The notes under the pieces are model-generated. The model saw only the letters and a program-made list of their open reading frames with translations. It was not told the DNA's origin and did not search any database. DNA of 64,000 bases from Phoronis australis (Eukaryota > Phoronida > Phoronidae), in contig NMRA01000235.1 of the NCBI GenBank assembly GCA_002633005.1, forward strand, positions 326,823 through 390,822. Reading direction: 5' to 3'. Position numbers and translations under genes: made by a program. Positions 23,801 to 33,957 of this stretch are shown here, one piece after another. Numbering within the stretch: position 1 is the first letter of the stretch; every line of letters begins with the position of its first letter.

Positions 23801-26800
23801 TTCATAGGAAAAAAACTGCAGCTCAGTAAGAAAAGAATTGCGTTAACGAAAAAAATTAAAACCGAGACGGGCAAGAGATCTTTTATCTTTGCAGCTGCTA
23901 TAATGTGGAATTCTTTTAGCCCAGAAATTAAACGGTCCCAATTCAATTACTACCTTTAAAGTTAATATTAAGAAGTGGCTGTAATTTACTTAACCTTTTA
24001 TACCCTGCCTGTCTTAATCATGTCATTTTTCATTGTCGTAAATACTCTCACTGTCTAGAGTATTCTCTTAATTTATTTCATCTGTCTTAGTTAAATTTTT
24101 ACCATTATTTGTCATTTAGTTATTGTCTTAATTCTCAACCTGTTTTAATTGTAGCTTTGTTACGTACATTTCATTGTTGTTTTATTACTTCATTGTATTA
24201 TATTACTGTTTTTCTTGTTGAGGGCCCTCTTGGAAAGCGGTGCTTTCACTGAAGAGGCCACCCTCATTTTAAATATCACAATAATACATAAATAAATAAA
24301 TAAACGAGAAAATGACGACATTAATGAGAACGCCCTTGAGATAGGCGATTTCATTACCTGGAAATTACCGGACAAAGACTACATAGGTATACAGACACTC
24401 GGTAGCACGTTTAAAAGTTGCACCTTCATGTTTCAACAGTTAACTGTGACTTGTTGTTGCTCGTAGGCCTGTTTAATCCGGATGACGTCACAATTCACGA
24501 TTTATTACGGACCAACATCATGAGCTTGGAACTACTGACTGAAGATGAAGAGACGCAAGTCAACGGTGTTCAGTTATTGTTGGACGCCAACGGGTTTGGC
24601 ATGCGACAAGCCTCTTATTTCAGTCCTTCTTTTGCCAAGCAGGCCATAGGTATTCTCCAGGTGAGTCATCGCCTTACAATTTTTTAATCATCTTCAGAAT
24701 TAACTGTGTGCTCAGGCCTACGTGTCGCTAATTACGAGACACCTGGCCGAAAAGGGTCCGACGAAACGGACAATGTTTGCCTGTGTAAGTTGGTGAGTGC
24801 AAGGTTCCCACCTTTTCCGTCAAGACACGACTAATTTGACATTATTTTTAGAGGCACTGCGAATATTTGCTGCCATTCTGAAGTTTTGATCACTCACAAT
24901 AGACACTGATGCTGGTAGTTTATGCTTTTCTCACCATACATGTATGCTATTGTGATCACTGAGCGCTAGAGGAACCAAACACAAGGGTCATCAGCGGTTG
25001 ATACATGGCTGACATTCGCTGATGAACGCAGTCCTCTACGGAACGCAGGCCAGTTGTGTTCCGACACAGGATTTTGATGCAGTCCTTGCACAACAACGGA
25101 TGCACAACGCCCAATGCCCCGCCCAGACCCACTCTTACCATGCGTTTTGGAAACTCCTGTCCTCTGGAGTTCAATCCAAACGTGAATTTTTAAATGAATA
25201 AACTTGATTGTGAAAATACTGACATTTTCCAATACTTTCGTTACCTTCGACTAGCGCCGGAAATAGAAAACGATCCCGAACAAGATACTTCGATTCTTTT
25301 TAAGTAGGAGCATCCATGGAGTTTTTGAAGTGCAGGCACATCCGGGAATCTTCGGCGACTCATTTTTGTTTAGGACACACAACTTACAACACAAAAGTTG
25401 ATGCTGACAATCCTTTAGACATTTTTAAAAGTAAAATTAATGGGAGACTATGTGATCCCACGTTGCACTGCGGCAGGCTGTCGGTCGTCTAAAAATTAGC
25501 CGAGAGGTCGACTAATTTGCCGACCGGCCGACGGCCGGTCGTCGAATCCTAGCCGACCGGTCGGTAAAAAATTCGTGATGTGTGTTGCATGTATTGAATA
25601 GGCTCTAAGTTAATGACTGCCGTTCCCTCCGTTGGCCATTCAAACCGTCGGCTTGTCTCTTTAAATATTTCTCTGTTACAGGAAGCGTTCCCGGGTCGCC
25701 TGAAAGGGATTAATTACATCAATGAGCCTGGTATCATCAGTTATCTATTCGCCATGGTCAGGCCTTTCATGAAGGAGAAACTGGCAAGTCGTGTAAGTGA
25801 TTCGTCATCCTTGTTATTGAAATTTCCAGAGTGTGACGTACAGTGTGACGTACAGTGTGACGTACATACATGTATTAGTAAGCTATGTCAAAGTTTACCT
25901 GAATCTGTCGACAATTGTATATGCGTTTATATAACTTCTCCACGTTTAGTGCTGTGATCTCATAGCTATCATCCTCAACCTTTGTCCGTGACTTTAGCGT
26001 CGGCGGCGCACCATAAGGGGCTTGGGGGTTATAGCGGCCCCCCAGTTATTTCAGGGCTGCGCCGCATATCTTTGGGTATTGGAATTCCATGCGACGTTAT
26101 TTAATTTCTAACCATGATGAAAATTTTTTGAATCTACATTGAGCTGTTTATAAGAGAATGTACACATTTCATGCTCAGTTAGGGGGAGCAACTGTAGTCT
26201 GATGACCGTAGTCAGGTATTGCATGGTGTAGGCAGCAGATTGTGATTAGCGCTACTTTTGTTCGCTCTCCACCAAACATTTTTCAACTTTTTCGGAGGTC
26301 GTCAGCGGTTCCGCCATAATTTCAAACTGGCGCTCGGAAACTTGTACAGTCGTGCGTTTCGTAACTGAAATCAAGGACTTATCTGGCAAAAAATAAGATC
26401 GTGAAAAGAATTCAACGTTGACACCCTCACACGTCGAGACTGCGCAACTCGAGCGGTTTGCACACCTCGGCATCTGCAGGTTTAGATCAAAGACAACATG
26501 CTGTTGTGGTTGATTAAATCACCTCAAGGTCAGTGCTGACGTTATCGTTTTATAGATAATGAGACCTATCATAAAACACACTGAGGGCAACAATAGTATT
26601 AATAAATTTTCATTATGAAGGTTTCTAAATAGCATATTAATGTTTGAATAGTTCATGAAAAGGACACGTTATTAAGTTTTGGAATTTTGAAAGAAATGTG
26701 TCCTTTACAAGCTAAAACGTTCGTTCAATGTTGCAATAACATGTTCCTCATTTATTCTGCTGGGTATGCCAAAACACCAGGCGACAGTTGGATTTTACGG

Positions 26801-29800
26801 TAAGCCAAGCTTCATCGTACAATTCATGGCATGATTACAGAAGGCTACACAGATCACGTCAGTGAAAGTATAATGCTTTGCAAGAACCTTACGAATGGGC
26901 GGCGTACCCGATAGGGGCCTCATTGGAGGGGCTATAGCCCCCTGCTTATTTCAGTACTGCACCACCAATGTTACTACTGGCTTGTATATAATGTATCCCG
27001 TGGCAAAATGGCGGCCACCGCCGGATCGGAATAATTGCTCAGTGAGATATAGGGAGTTTGAACAAAAATATAGAGCTCATTATTTCCGTTCCATAGGTGA
27101 AGTTTTCTTCCATGAGTTCTTCGCGAGTCTCTCGAGTCCCGGGAACGCTGTTCAGCCTGACGGCCCTCACGGTCTGAACTGTATATGCGCTTTTTCTTGA
27201 GCAGAGCTCAACTGCTTAGTGGTGAGGTGTGGGTTCTCATCAGCGGGTATCCGTTTTCTGTCTTTTATCCGCTGTTCATTTGAAAAGCCAACGAACTTTC
27301 TTACCTTTTGCAGCTTCATTTCCACGGCTCGTCCTACGATTCTTTGCACGCTCAAGTTCCATCCAGAATACTACCAACTGTACTCGGAGGAGCAGTAGAG
27401 AACTATACTAGCGAGGTAATTACTGTGGTAATTTCCGTCGAGTTTTTGTCACGTTGCGCATAATCCACGCGTCAGGTTTCTGGTCACCTTGAAGTTAAAC
27501 CCTAACTTAGTTAACATGTATCAGACGTACATGTCCGCACTAACAATCATAAACTCAACCGACACTTTCTACTGCGCACTGGAGTACGTAGACAGACGTA
27601 TTCAAGCGGGGTCAAGGTCAAATGCCGGAAACTGAGGGCTGACTGAAATGAGGGGCAACCTGGGAACACTGCTGACCTCAAGACATTATCAAATTGTATT
27701 TGTTAACATGGCACATGTTTCGTTCCCATGGTAACCTATTACGGGTTATGAGTTGCATTCCAAGAACGTACAGATTGCTAGTATCTGCACTTTGAGCCCT
27801 TTACCCGTTACACAATATATCTTCACGGGACATTGTGATCGGCATGCACGAGTCTAGTTCAAAAAGAACCCCATTTTCGTGAATAATGCTTTCCTAATAA
27901 CGATCTTCAAAAGAAATATTATTCGAGTAATTTTTCGTCGGACAATCGCGATTGTTCTCATTGTTTCAAAACCATCGAAATTATTGGCGTTGTACACAAC
28001 GTCGATCTCCTTTTTATCTCTGGTAACGAGTTTGTGACTCATTCATCATTTATATATTATTCGGGACATATGTCGATTATAAAGAGCATGGTATTTGATA
28101 TAAATGTTCAAAGTGAGCTATCAAAAAACGTGTTACATGTACATTTTTCTAAAATATCATGCCTTACGAACAATTCCAATAGGAAATCCTATAGGAAATC
28201 CTATAGGATTGTTGTGTTCGTAGAACCAGTAAAACAACACAGATGAGAGTAAATTATAATACGTCTATTCACTTGGAGAACTAATACAAGAAGGGGACGA
28301 GCACGTGGCTTGTGGGCATAAATACCACGTGACTATATTCTAAGGAAAACCACAAGTAGCATTGCCAATACACAACATCCCTCTACCCTTAGCTGACTAC
28401 TGCAAACGTAAATAAACATGGAGGAACACTTCAAACTAAACACAAACATGCATGTAACACACTGTCAGCAGTCTTGTTTGTAAAACGATACTAAGTGTCC
28501 AGTCATAACTAAAACGATGTATTACACTGCTGTTTGCTGTAAGGTGATCCTACTGATGACTGAAGCTAGTTATAATAAGTAGTAATTAAAAGTTCAGCCT
28601 GTCTGGTTGGATTGATTTCCTTCCGGAACGTGTCACAACTACAGACGAATCCGTTGGTGGATTTTCTACGGGTAATCGTACGGTAGTAGCGTTCGAATCC
28701 GCAGTAGGATCGACCACAGGCGTAGAAGGTTGTTCCGTCAACCGAGTTGGCGGTACGAAGGCTTGTGGCGGAGGTAAGTTACTTGGCGGTGGGCCAAACG
28801 TGGTTGAAGATGGGTTGTCTTCCGGTGTGCGTCGTACTATGTGGTCTACGTGACGCCTCCAAATCCGTTTATCGGACAACTCCACCGAGAATGACACGGG
28901 TCCTCGTTGTTCTATGATCATGCCAGGGACCCAGGTGGGTGAGCCGGCGAAGTTTCTCACAAGTACCGTATCTCCGGCGCAAAAGTCACGTGTGTCATGT
29001 GCGCGTTGCGCACTTGACTGTTTCTGTAGAACACGCTGTCTGAGGTCCGGCACAGCTAAGTCCAAACGTGAACGCGGCCTCCTCGACATTAATAATTCTG
29101 CGGGTGGTCTACCTGTCGCAGAGTGTGGTGTAATGCGATGACGCGCTAAGAATGTGTAAAGGCGGGTTTCCATGTCGCCTTCCAACCTGGCCATTCCGGT
29201 CTTGACGATTTTAACCGCAGCCTCGGCCGCACCATTACTCGCAGGGTGGTACGGCGCACTAAACGTATGTTTAATACCATTGTTCCGACAGAACTTGGCA
29301 AAATCAGCACTGGCGAAACCAGAACCGTTGTCAGACACAATCATTACGGGCAGTCCATGCGTGGCAAAGCACTGACGTAATTTCCTGACTGTTGCCTCGG
29401 TTGAAGTACTGTCGGTGATGTACGCGTCGATAAATTTACTGTGAGCGTCCACAATTACAAGAATGTATTTCCCGTTCTTCATTGGACCTGCATAGTCGAT
29501 ATGAATTCGGTGCCATGGTACTCCAGGCCACTCCCAAGGGTGAACTTTGGCGTGCTGTGGCGACTGGGTATTTTCCTTGCACGACTGGCATTGCCGAACA
29601 CACTGTTCGATGTCCACATCGATAGACGGCCACCAAATGTAAGAACGTGCCAAGTTCTTCATTCGGACGATACCGGGATGTGAACCGTGTAATTCATCCA
29701 ATAAGGCGGTACGCCCCTGAGGAGGTATGATAACACGCGCTCCCCATAATAAACATCCGTCCTGAACCGTAAGTTCATGTCGACGGGAGAAATACTGGGC

Positions 29801-32800
29801 AATCAAATCGTTCGCAGTGTCAGGAAAACCTTGCAAGACACAACGGTACACAGCCGACGTAATCGGGTCTTGTTGTGTCCAGCGCTGTATCTTGGATACA
29901 GTGACAGGCGTAAAATCCATCTGAGTTAACGACAAAACCACTTCCTCAGGCACGGGCACCTGAAATGGTTTACACTCCAGCGGCAGTCTACTAAGTGCGT
30001 CGGCGTTGCCGTTAGACTGTCCAGACTTGTGTCGTAAAACGTAGTTATAACCTGACAACATTAGGGCCCATCGTTTCATACGTGAGCTACACATAGCCGG
30101 TATGGCGGTGCCCTCACGTAAAATCCCTAAAAGAGGCAAATGGTCCGTTACTATTGTGAAATTACGTCCATACAAATAACTGTGGAAGTGTTTCACCCCA
30201 AAGATGATAGCCAATGCTTCGCGATCAATCTGTGCATAATTCTTCTCAGCTGGTGCTAATGTCCGAGAAGCAAACGCTATTGGTCTTTCAGAACTGTCTT
30301 CCAAGACGTGTGATAATACCGCGCCAACACCGTAGGGTGAAGCATCGCAGCTCAACAACAAAGGATATTCCGGTTGATAATGAACAAGCAAATTCGTGGA
30401 TGTTAACAAACGTTTTGAATGTTGAAACGCGTCGGATTCGCGTTTGCCCCAACGCCATTTGACACCGTTGCGTAGCAAGGCGTAGAGTGGTGCCAAAACA
30501 GAACTGGCATTGTCCAGAAACTTGTGGTAGTAATTCAGCAATCCAACGTACGAGCGTAACTCCGATACGTTGCGCGGAGCGGGTGCCTGCACAATCGCCG
30601 TGACTTTCTCTTTCGTGGGGCGTATGCCTGCCCCGTCCAGACGGTGTCCCAAGTAAGTGACCGACGTTTGGTTGAACACGCATTTTTCTCTCTTCAAACG
30701 GAACCCGTTGTTCTTCAGGCGTTCCAAAACCTGTTCCAGGTTGGCTTTATGCTCAGCCGCGTTACGACCAGCCACCAAAATGTCGTCTAGATACACAGTG
30801 CACATAGGAATACCCCGCACTACCTGTTCCATGGTACGCTGAAACAGGCCGGGGGCAGAGGATATCCCGAACGGAACGCGGGTATAAGCTAGTAATCCAT
30901 GACTCAGAGTGTTGAGGGTAGTTAACTTTTGAGAAGGTTCAGTTAGCTCCAACTGTTGATATGCGTGACTTAAGTCCAGCTTAGAATAAATCTGACCACC
31001 GGCAAGTTTGGTAAATAAATCGTCTATTCGTGGAATAGGGTACTTATCAACCAATCCAGCTTTGTTCAACGTGGAACGATAATCACCACAAATGCGAACG
31101 TCGCCCGAGTTTTTCAACACGGGAACCACGGGCGTAGCCCACTCCGACGAGCTCACTGACTTCAACACCCCATCGTTGATTAATCGGTTCAACTCCAATT
31201 CGACTTTTTCACGTAAAGCATATGGGACTGGACGTGCCTTCATGTAGACGGGTGTGGTCTCCGGATTGACATTCAAAGACACCTGTCCTCCAGTGTATTT
31301 TCCTAATTCGTCACGGAAAAGTTCCTCGTAACGTTGCAAAACAGCTAACTCGTGCACAGTATTCGTGGCCGTGTACACTCGTTTCCAGTCCAACCGCAAA
31401 CGATTAAGCCAATTACGCCCTAATAGACTTGGGCCCGAATTTGTGACCAGTAGGGGGAGTCGATACTCCTGGTTATCTTGAGTCACGTTGACCTCGGCCT
31501 CACGTGACCGGACTTCCGCACCCCCATAGCCGACAAGTATGACGTGAGAGTCTACAAGAGGCTCGTTGTTTGTGCAAATGTTTGACCACACATCTTCATT
31601 GACCACACTGAACTTGGCGCCAGTGTCTAATTCCATAGAAACAATCTGGCCATTGATAATAACGTCCACCATGTGTGGCGGATCAGCACTGGGTGCGGAC
31701 TCGCTGTCTATGCGATACATATTGTTGTAAACAATCGAGCGATCTGATTGATCACTTCCGAGCCAATTCGTGGAATTGGCCCTACCTCGTTGAGGCTTTG
31801 TGGTCGGTTTTGAGCGACATTGAGACTGAAAATGATTCAGAATACCGCAGCGATGACATTTCTCTCCCCATGCTGGGCACTTTCGGCGATCCGTACACTG
31901 TCCCCCACAACCAACACACTTTTGTGCTTTTCCACGGTTCCCACGTTTGTGATTGTGCCGGTACGGCTGTTTGTGAGGAACTGGCTGTTTTCCACGCACT
32001 TGGTTCGTAGTAACAGTACATGTACTTACAATTTGTGGGGCCATCGCCAACCCTTGTTGGTTTGCCGCTTCTTGTGTGCGTCCATAAGTTAATAAATCCG
32101 CAACGCTAATCGTAGGTTCCGTGAGTCCTTTATGGCGCACTTTCTCCATCGTAGTCTTCTGAATAATCTGTGATTTGATCTCCCGATCAACGTCGGCGAA
32201 ATCGCAATGTTTCGCAAGCGTCCGTAACCGAGCGCAAAACATATCTAAAGTCTCAGACGTGGTCTGGGTGGCTTGTCGGAATTGGTAAACTTCATATTCT
32301 GTATTCCGCTTCGGCGAAAAATGGTCCGAAAGTTTCTTTTTCAATTGGTCGTATGTCTCATTTTCTTCCGTAGGAAGAGAATCATTTATGACAAAGACTT
32401 CCTCCCCCGCATAGTGCAGAAGCGTGGCTTTCTTGCGCGGATCCTGAGTAATGTTCTTTGCCACCAAATAATTGTCAAGTCGCTTAATCCACAATTCCCA
32501 ACGGGAACCAGCCGACTCCGTGGGATGGAGAATAAATGGTTTAATCGCAAGATCTTCCATTTTTATCTTCGTCGCCAAAATGTTGTGTTCGTAGAACCAG
32601 TAAAACAACACAGATGAGAGTAAATTATAATACGTCTATTCACTTGGAGAACTAATACAAGAAGGGGACGAGCACGTGGCTTGTGGGCATAAATACCACG
32701 TGACTATATTCTAAGGAAAACCACAAGTAGCATTGCCAATACACAACAAGGATCCAATAGGATCCAATTGGATTTTGGCCCACCAGCCTATAGGATTCCA

Positions 32801-33377
32801 ATAGGATCGTATAGGATTCCTATTGAAGCCTATAGGAGTCCTATAGTATTCTATAGGAAATCCTATAGGATCCAATAAGAATCCAATTGGATTTTGACCA
32901 GATATCCTATAGGATCCTATTGAATATTTTCGTATGGGATTTCTTTCTGCTCTACATCGTTGAAACTTTTAATGAAAATCGCAAAATACTTATTTTTGGT
33001 AGACCCTAATTTAAAAATGGAACATTTTAAAGCGAATCGTAGTAAAAGGGTATTTGGGAACAATCGCATCTGAAAGTTTCAATGAATCAGGTCAGCAGTA
33101 TCATGTTTCTAAGTCGGCTAAATTTGGTCAATTTTAAAGGGTTCTAAGTAGCCTTAACCAGTGATACTATAATATTATGAAGAAAACGCTGGTCGTGACT
33201 GTCTACCGTTTGACCTTTTAGGAATGGAAGGAGACACTGCTGGCAAGTGAGAACAGGTTTGTTGAGTTTGAACAATACGAGCTGATTGAAGATACTCCTG
33301 GCATGAAAGGAGACGACGTGAAGGGTGACGCATTGGGCGGCATGGCGGGCACATTCAGGAAACTCAATGTGGATTGA
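20880..33377 (+). CDS. Alpha-tocopherol transfer protein-like CRAL-TRIO/SEC14 lipid transfer protein, six coding exons
   Basis: Exons by homology and gt..ag sites: 20880-21015, 21966-22199, 24467-24660, 25682-25792, 27314-27415, 33222-33377. They join in frame to 310 residues and TGA (human TTPA has 278, clavesins about 330-350). The N-terminal CRAL_TRIO_N helices include DDRFLLKFLRARKF and KYFRARKQNPDVF. The SEC14-type pocket domain follows, with ETQVNGVQLLLDANGF, the segment NEPGIISYLFAMVRPFMKEK and LHFHGSSYDSLH, which align with TTPA landmarks. Such proteins carry one hydrophobic ligand (tocopherol, retinoid or phosphoinositide) between membranes; the ligand here is not known. The start ATG follows a CTTTCAG acceptor by two bases, so a 5' UTR exon is likely upstream. 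The last intron is enlarged by an antisense Gypsy element; the coding exons are unbroken. Confidence 0.93.
22745..22772 (+). other. Hammerhead-ribozyme-like core motif
   Basis: CTGATGA is followed by one extra T, then a perfect 5-bp stem GTCTA...TAGAC with loop ATGAA, then GAAAC. This resembles the CUGAnGA / stem II / GAAA core of hammerhead ribozymes, which occur in Penelope-like retroelements. The extra base before stem II departs from the consensus, and I could not pair stems I and III convincingly. It lies in the second intron of the CRAL-TRIO gene, in AT-rich, repeat-like DNA. It may simply be a conserved piece of an element's 3' region. Confidence 0.3.
23760..24300 (+). pseudogene. Non-LTR retrotransposon (LINE) 3' end, 5'-truncated
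   Basis: A translated remnant ending TGKRSFIFAAAIMWNSFSPE matches the C-terminal block (RSF...WNSLP) of CR1/L2/RTE-type ORF2 proteins. A +1 shift then leads to FKVNIKKWL. A 3' UTR follows with an AGGGCCCTCTTGG...CCACCCTCA region, ending in an (AATAAATA)-type tail near 24285-24303. It lies in the intron between the second and third CRAL-TRIO exons, in the sense direction. It is dead by truncation and frameshift. Confidence 0.7.
25519..25573. repeat. GC-rich palindromic cluster GCCGACCGGTCGG
   Basis: Several overlapping palindromes built from CCGACCGG, GGCCGGTCG and CCGACCGGTCGG lie within about 55 bp, strikingly GC-rich against the AT-rich intron. It may be the end of a fold-back element. No partner copy was seen in the window. 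Confidence 0.6.
25831..25866 (+). repeat. 13-bp tandem repeat, about 3 copies
   Basis: The unit AGTGTGACGTAC is repeated three times just downstream of the fourth CRAL-TRIO exon, in the intron. Confidence 0.7.
25993..26066. repeat. GGCGGCGC-ended palindromic repeat, copy 1
   Basis: It starts CGGCGGCGCACCATAAGGGG, has a central GTTATAGCGGCCCCCC and ends TTATTTCAGGGCTGCGCCGC. The same layout recurs at 26896-26970 and twice near 56808-56945. It is non-coding and its family is unknown. Confidence 0.6.
26896..26970. repeat. GGCGGCGC-ended palindromic repeat, copy 2
   Basis: It begins GGGCGGCGTACCCGATAGGGG, has the central palindrome GGGGCTATAGCCCCC and ends TTATTTCAGTACTGCACCACC. It is a diverged copy of the repeat at 25993-26066, and both lie in the fourth CRAL-TRIO intron. 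Confidence 0.6.
28183..28209. repeat. CCTATAGGAT palindromic array, left part
   Basis: Tandem CCTATAGGAAAT units end at the Gypsy insertion point. The array resumes on the far side of the element (32749-32925), so the element split one array. The final AGGAT is the target-site duplication. Confidence 0.85.
28210..28377 (-). repeat. 3' LTR of the Gypsy element
   Basis: 168 bp, bounded by TG...CA with 8-bp inverted ends (TGTTGTGT / ACACAACA). It is preceded, in element orientation, by the polypurine tract at 28378-28390. I read it as identical to the 32581-32748 copy. Confidence 0.96.
28378..28390 (-). promoter_or_regulatory. Polypurine tract of the Gypsy element
   Basis: AAGGGTAGAGGGA on the minus strand directly abuts the 3' LTR. 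This is the expected primer site for plus-strand DNA synthesis. Confidence 0.8.
28586..32560 (-). CDS. Gag-Pol polyprotein of the Ty3/Gypsy element
   Basis: One uninterrupted frame of 1,324 residues from the MEDLAIKP start (the frame is open 17 codons further, into the 5' LTR). The gag-like N-terminus is followed by a CCHC zinc knuckle at about 235-248 (CHRCGILNHFQSQC). The aspartic protease has DTGA at about 312. Reverse transcriptase has YLDD at about 590-593, and RNase H has DAS at about 738. Integrase has an HHCC zinc finger from about 958 and catalytic D1022, D1077 and E1113 with the classic 35-residue D-E spacing. A proline-rich tail follows; no chromodomain is visible. Gag and Pol are fused without a frameshift. 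All catalytic motifs are present, so it looks functional. It resembles the family often labelled K02A2.6-like in invertebrate genomes. Confidence 0.95.
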   Translation of the reverse strand: MEDLAIKPFILHPTESAGSRWELWIKRLDNYLVAKNITQDPRKKATLLHYAGEEVFVINDSLPTEENETYDQLKKKLSDHFSPKRNTEYEVYQFRQATQTTSETLDMFCARLRTLAKHCDFADVDREIKSQIIQKTTMEKVRHKGLTEPTISVADLLTYGRTQEAANQQGLAMAPQIVSTCTVTTNQVRGKQPVPHKQPYRHNHKRGNRGKAQKCVGCGGQCTDRRKCPAWGEKCHRCGILNHFQSQCRSKPTTKPQRGRANSTNWLGSDQSDRSIVYNNMYRIDSESAPSADPPHMVDVIINGQIVSMELDTGAKFSVVNEDVWSNICTNNEPLVDSHVILVGYGGAEVRSREAEVNVTQDNQEYRLPLLVTNSGPSLLGRNWLNRLRLDWKRVYTATNTVHELAVLQRYEELFRDELGKYTGGQVSLNVNPETTPVYMKARPVPYALREKVELELNRLINDGVLKSVSSSEWATPVVPVLKNSGDVRICGDYRSTLNKAGLVDKYPIPRIDDLFTKLAGGQIYSKLDLSHAYQQLELTEPSQKLTTLNTLSHGLLAYTRVPFGISSAPGLFQRTMEQVVRGIPMCTVYLDDILVAGRNAAEHKANLEQVLERLKNNGFRLKREKCVFNQTSVTYLGHRLDGAGIRPTKEKVTAIVQAPAPRNVSELRSYVGLLNYYHKFLDNASSVLAPLYALLRNGVKWRWGKRESDAFQHSKRLLTSTNLLVHYQPEYPLLLSCDASPYGVGAVLSHVLEDSSERPIAFASRTLAPAEKNYAQIDREALAIIFGVKHFHSYLYGRNFTIVTDHLPLLGILREGTAIPAMCSSRMKRWALMLSGYNYVLRHKSGQSNGNADALSRLPLECKPFQVPVPEEVVLSLTQMDFTPVTVSKIQRWTQQDPITSAVYRCVLQGFPDTANDLIAQYFSRRHELTVQDGCLLWGARVIIPPQGRTALLDELHGSHPGIVRMKNLARSYIWWPSIDVDIEQCVRQCQSCKENTQSPQHAKVHPWEWPGVPWHRIHIDYAGPMKNGKYILVIVDAHSKFIDAYITDSTSTEATVRKLRQCFATHGLPVMIVSDNGSGFASADFAKFCRNNGIKHTFSAPYHPASNGAAEAAVKIVKTGMARLEGDMETRLYTFLARHRITPHSATGRPPAELLMSRRPRSRLDLAVPDLRQRVLQKQSSAQRAHDTRDFCAGDTVLVRNFAGSPTWVPGMIIEQRGPVSFSVELSDKRIWRRHVDHIVRRTPEDNPSSTTFGPPPSNLPPPQAFVPPTRLTEQPSTPVVDPTADSNATTVRLPVENPPTDSSVVVTRSGRKSIQPDRLNF
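32567..32580 (-). promoter_or_regulatory. Presumed primer-binding region of the Gypsy element
   Basis: TTTTGGCGACGAAG on the minus strand directly follows the 5' LTR. Position is right, but I cannot name the priming tRNA. The leader is very short: the preferred gag start is only about 20 bp beyond the LTR. Confidence 0.55.
32581..32748 (-). repeat. 5' LTR of the Gypsy element
   Basis: 168 bp, read as identical to 28210-28377. In element orientation it is upstream of gag and should hold the promoter. The gag-pol frame stays open a short way into it (to 32611). Confidence 0.96.
32749..32925. repeat. CCTATAGGAT palindromic array, right part
   Basis: Irregular array of CCTATAGGAT, ATCCAATAGGATCC, CAATTGGATTTT and related near-palindromic units, continuing the array cut by the Gypsy element. 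It is intronic. Confidence 0.85.
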
Positions 33378-33957
33378 TACATGTACAACCATTCGCATAG
33401 GACCATCTCAGACCAGTGCAACGGTGCCAGCTCACGCTTCTCTCAAGTCGAGAACAATTGAATGAACTAGCGCCTAATATTTTGTCACACTGCCTTTATT
33501 GATGTGATTTGTTAGTTCAGCCATACATGTATATATTATGGTTAACGTGAAGCATACAGCACAGGTTGTAGCTATCCACCTGCGCTGTCAGGAAAGCTAA
33601 ACATAACCATATATTCTGCCGAACGCACGGACTTTTCTCGCTGTTTTGTCAGTGCAAAACGCCTTGTTCATTAGTAATATCAATAATGTATCAAGCGTAA
33701 AGCGTTGATATCGCTTTGGAAAAAGAGACGTTTCATTTGCTTATGAAGCATGTTTGCGTAATCAGTGTTGCGTATAGTTGACAACGATTATGTAGCTATT
33801 GGATACGCAAGGCTGGGAAGCTTAATTAGTTCGCCATAGGTAAGGGTAAAGTTTGTACTTTTTCAAAAATTAAATGTGAACTCTATCATGTAGAAAACAT
33901 ACATAATATGCAGTCATTTGCAGACTTATGACTTGATGCAGTTTACTGAATAGTTGA

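Larger units (their letters stand above)
28210..32748 (-). mobile_element. Complete Ty3/Gypsy LTR retrotransposon
   Basis: 4,539-bp element on the minus strand inside the last CRAL-TRIO intron. Its 168-bp LTRs, which I read as identical, start TGTTGTG and end CACAACA, and an AGGAT duplication flanks the element (28205-28209 and 32749-32753). Downstream of the 5' LTR is TTTTGGCGACGAAG, the presumed primer-binding region. Just before the 3' LTR is the purine tract GGGTAGAGGGA. A single gag-pol frame occupies nearly all the interior. Identical LTRs and an unbroken frame imply a recent insertion that may still be competent. The gag-PR-RT-RH-IN order defines Ty3/Gypsy (Metaviridae). Confidence 0.97.

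Noticed and set aside
26252-26473. Minus-strand ORF with an in-frame ATGGCGGAACC start
   Set aside because: Start context is attractive as a first exon, but no donor in phase and no downstream exon was found.
28690-28702. GTTCGAATCC, resembling a tRNA B box
   Set aside because: It lies inside the Gypsy gag-pol frame, with no A box or cloverleaf around it. No tRNA gene was recognised anywhere in the window.
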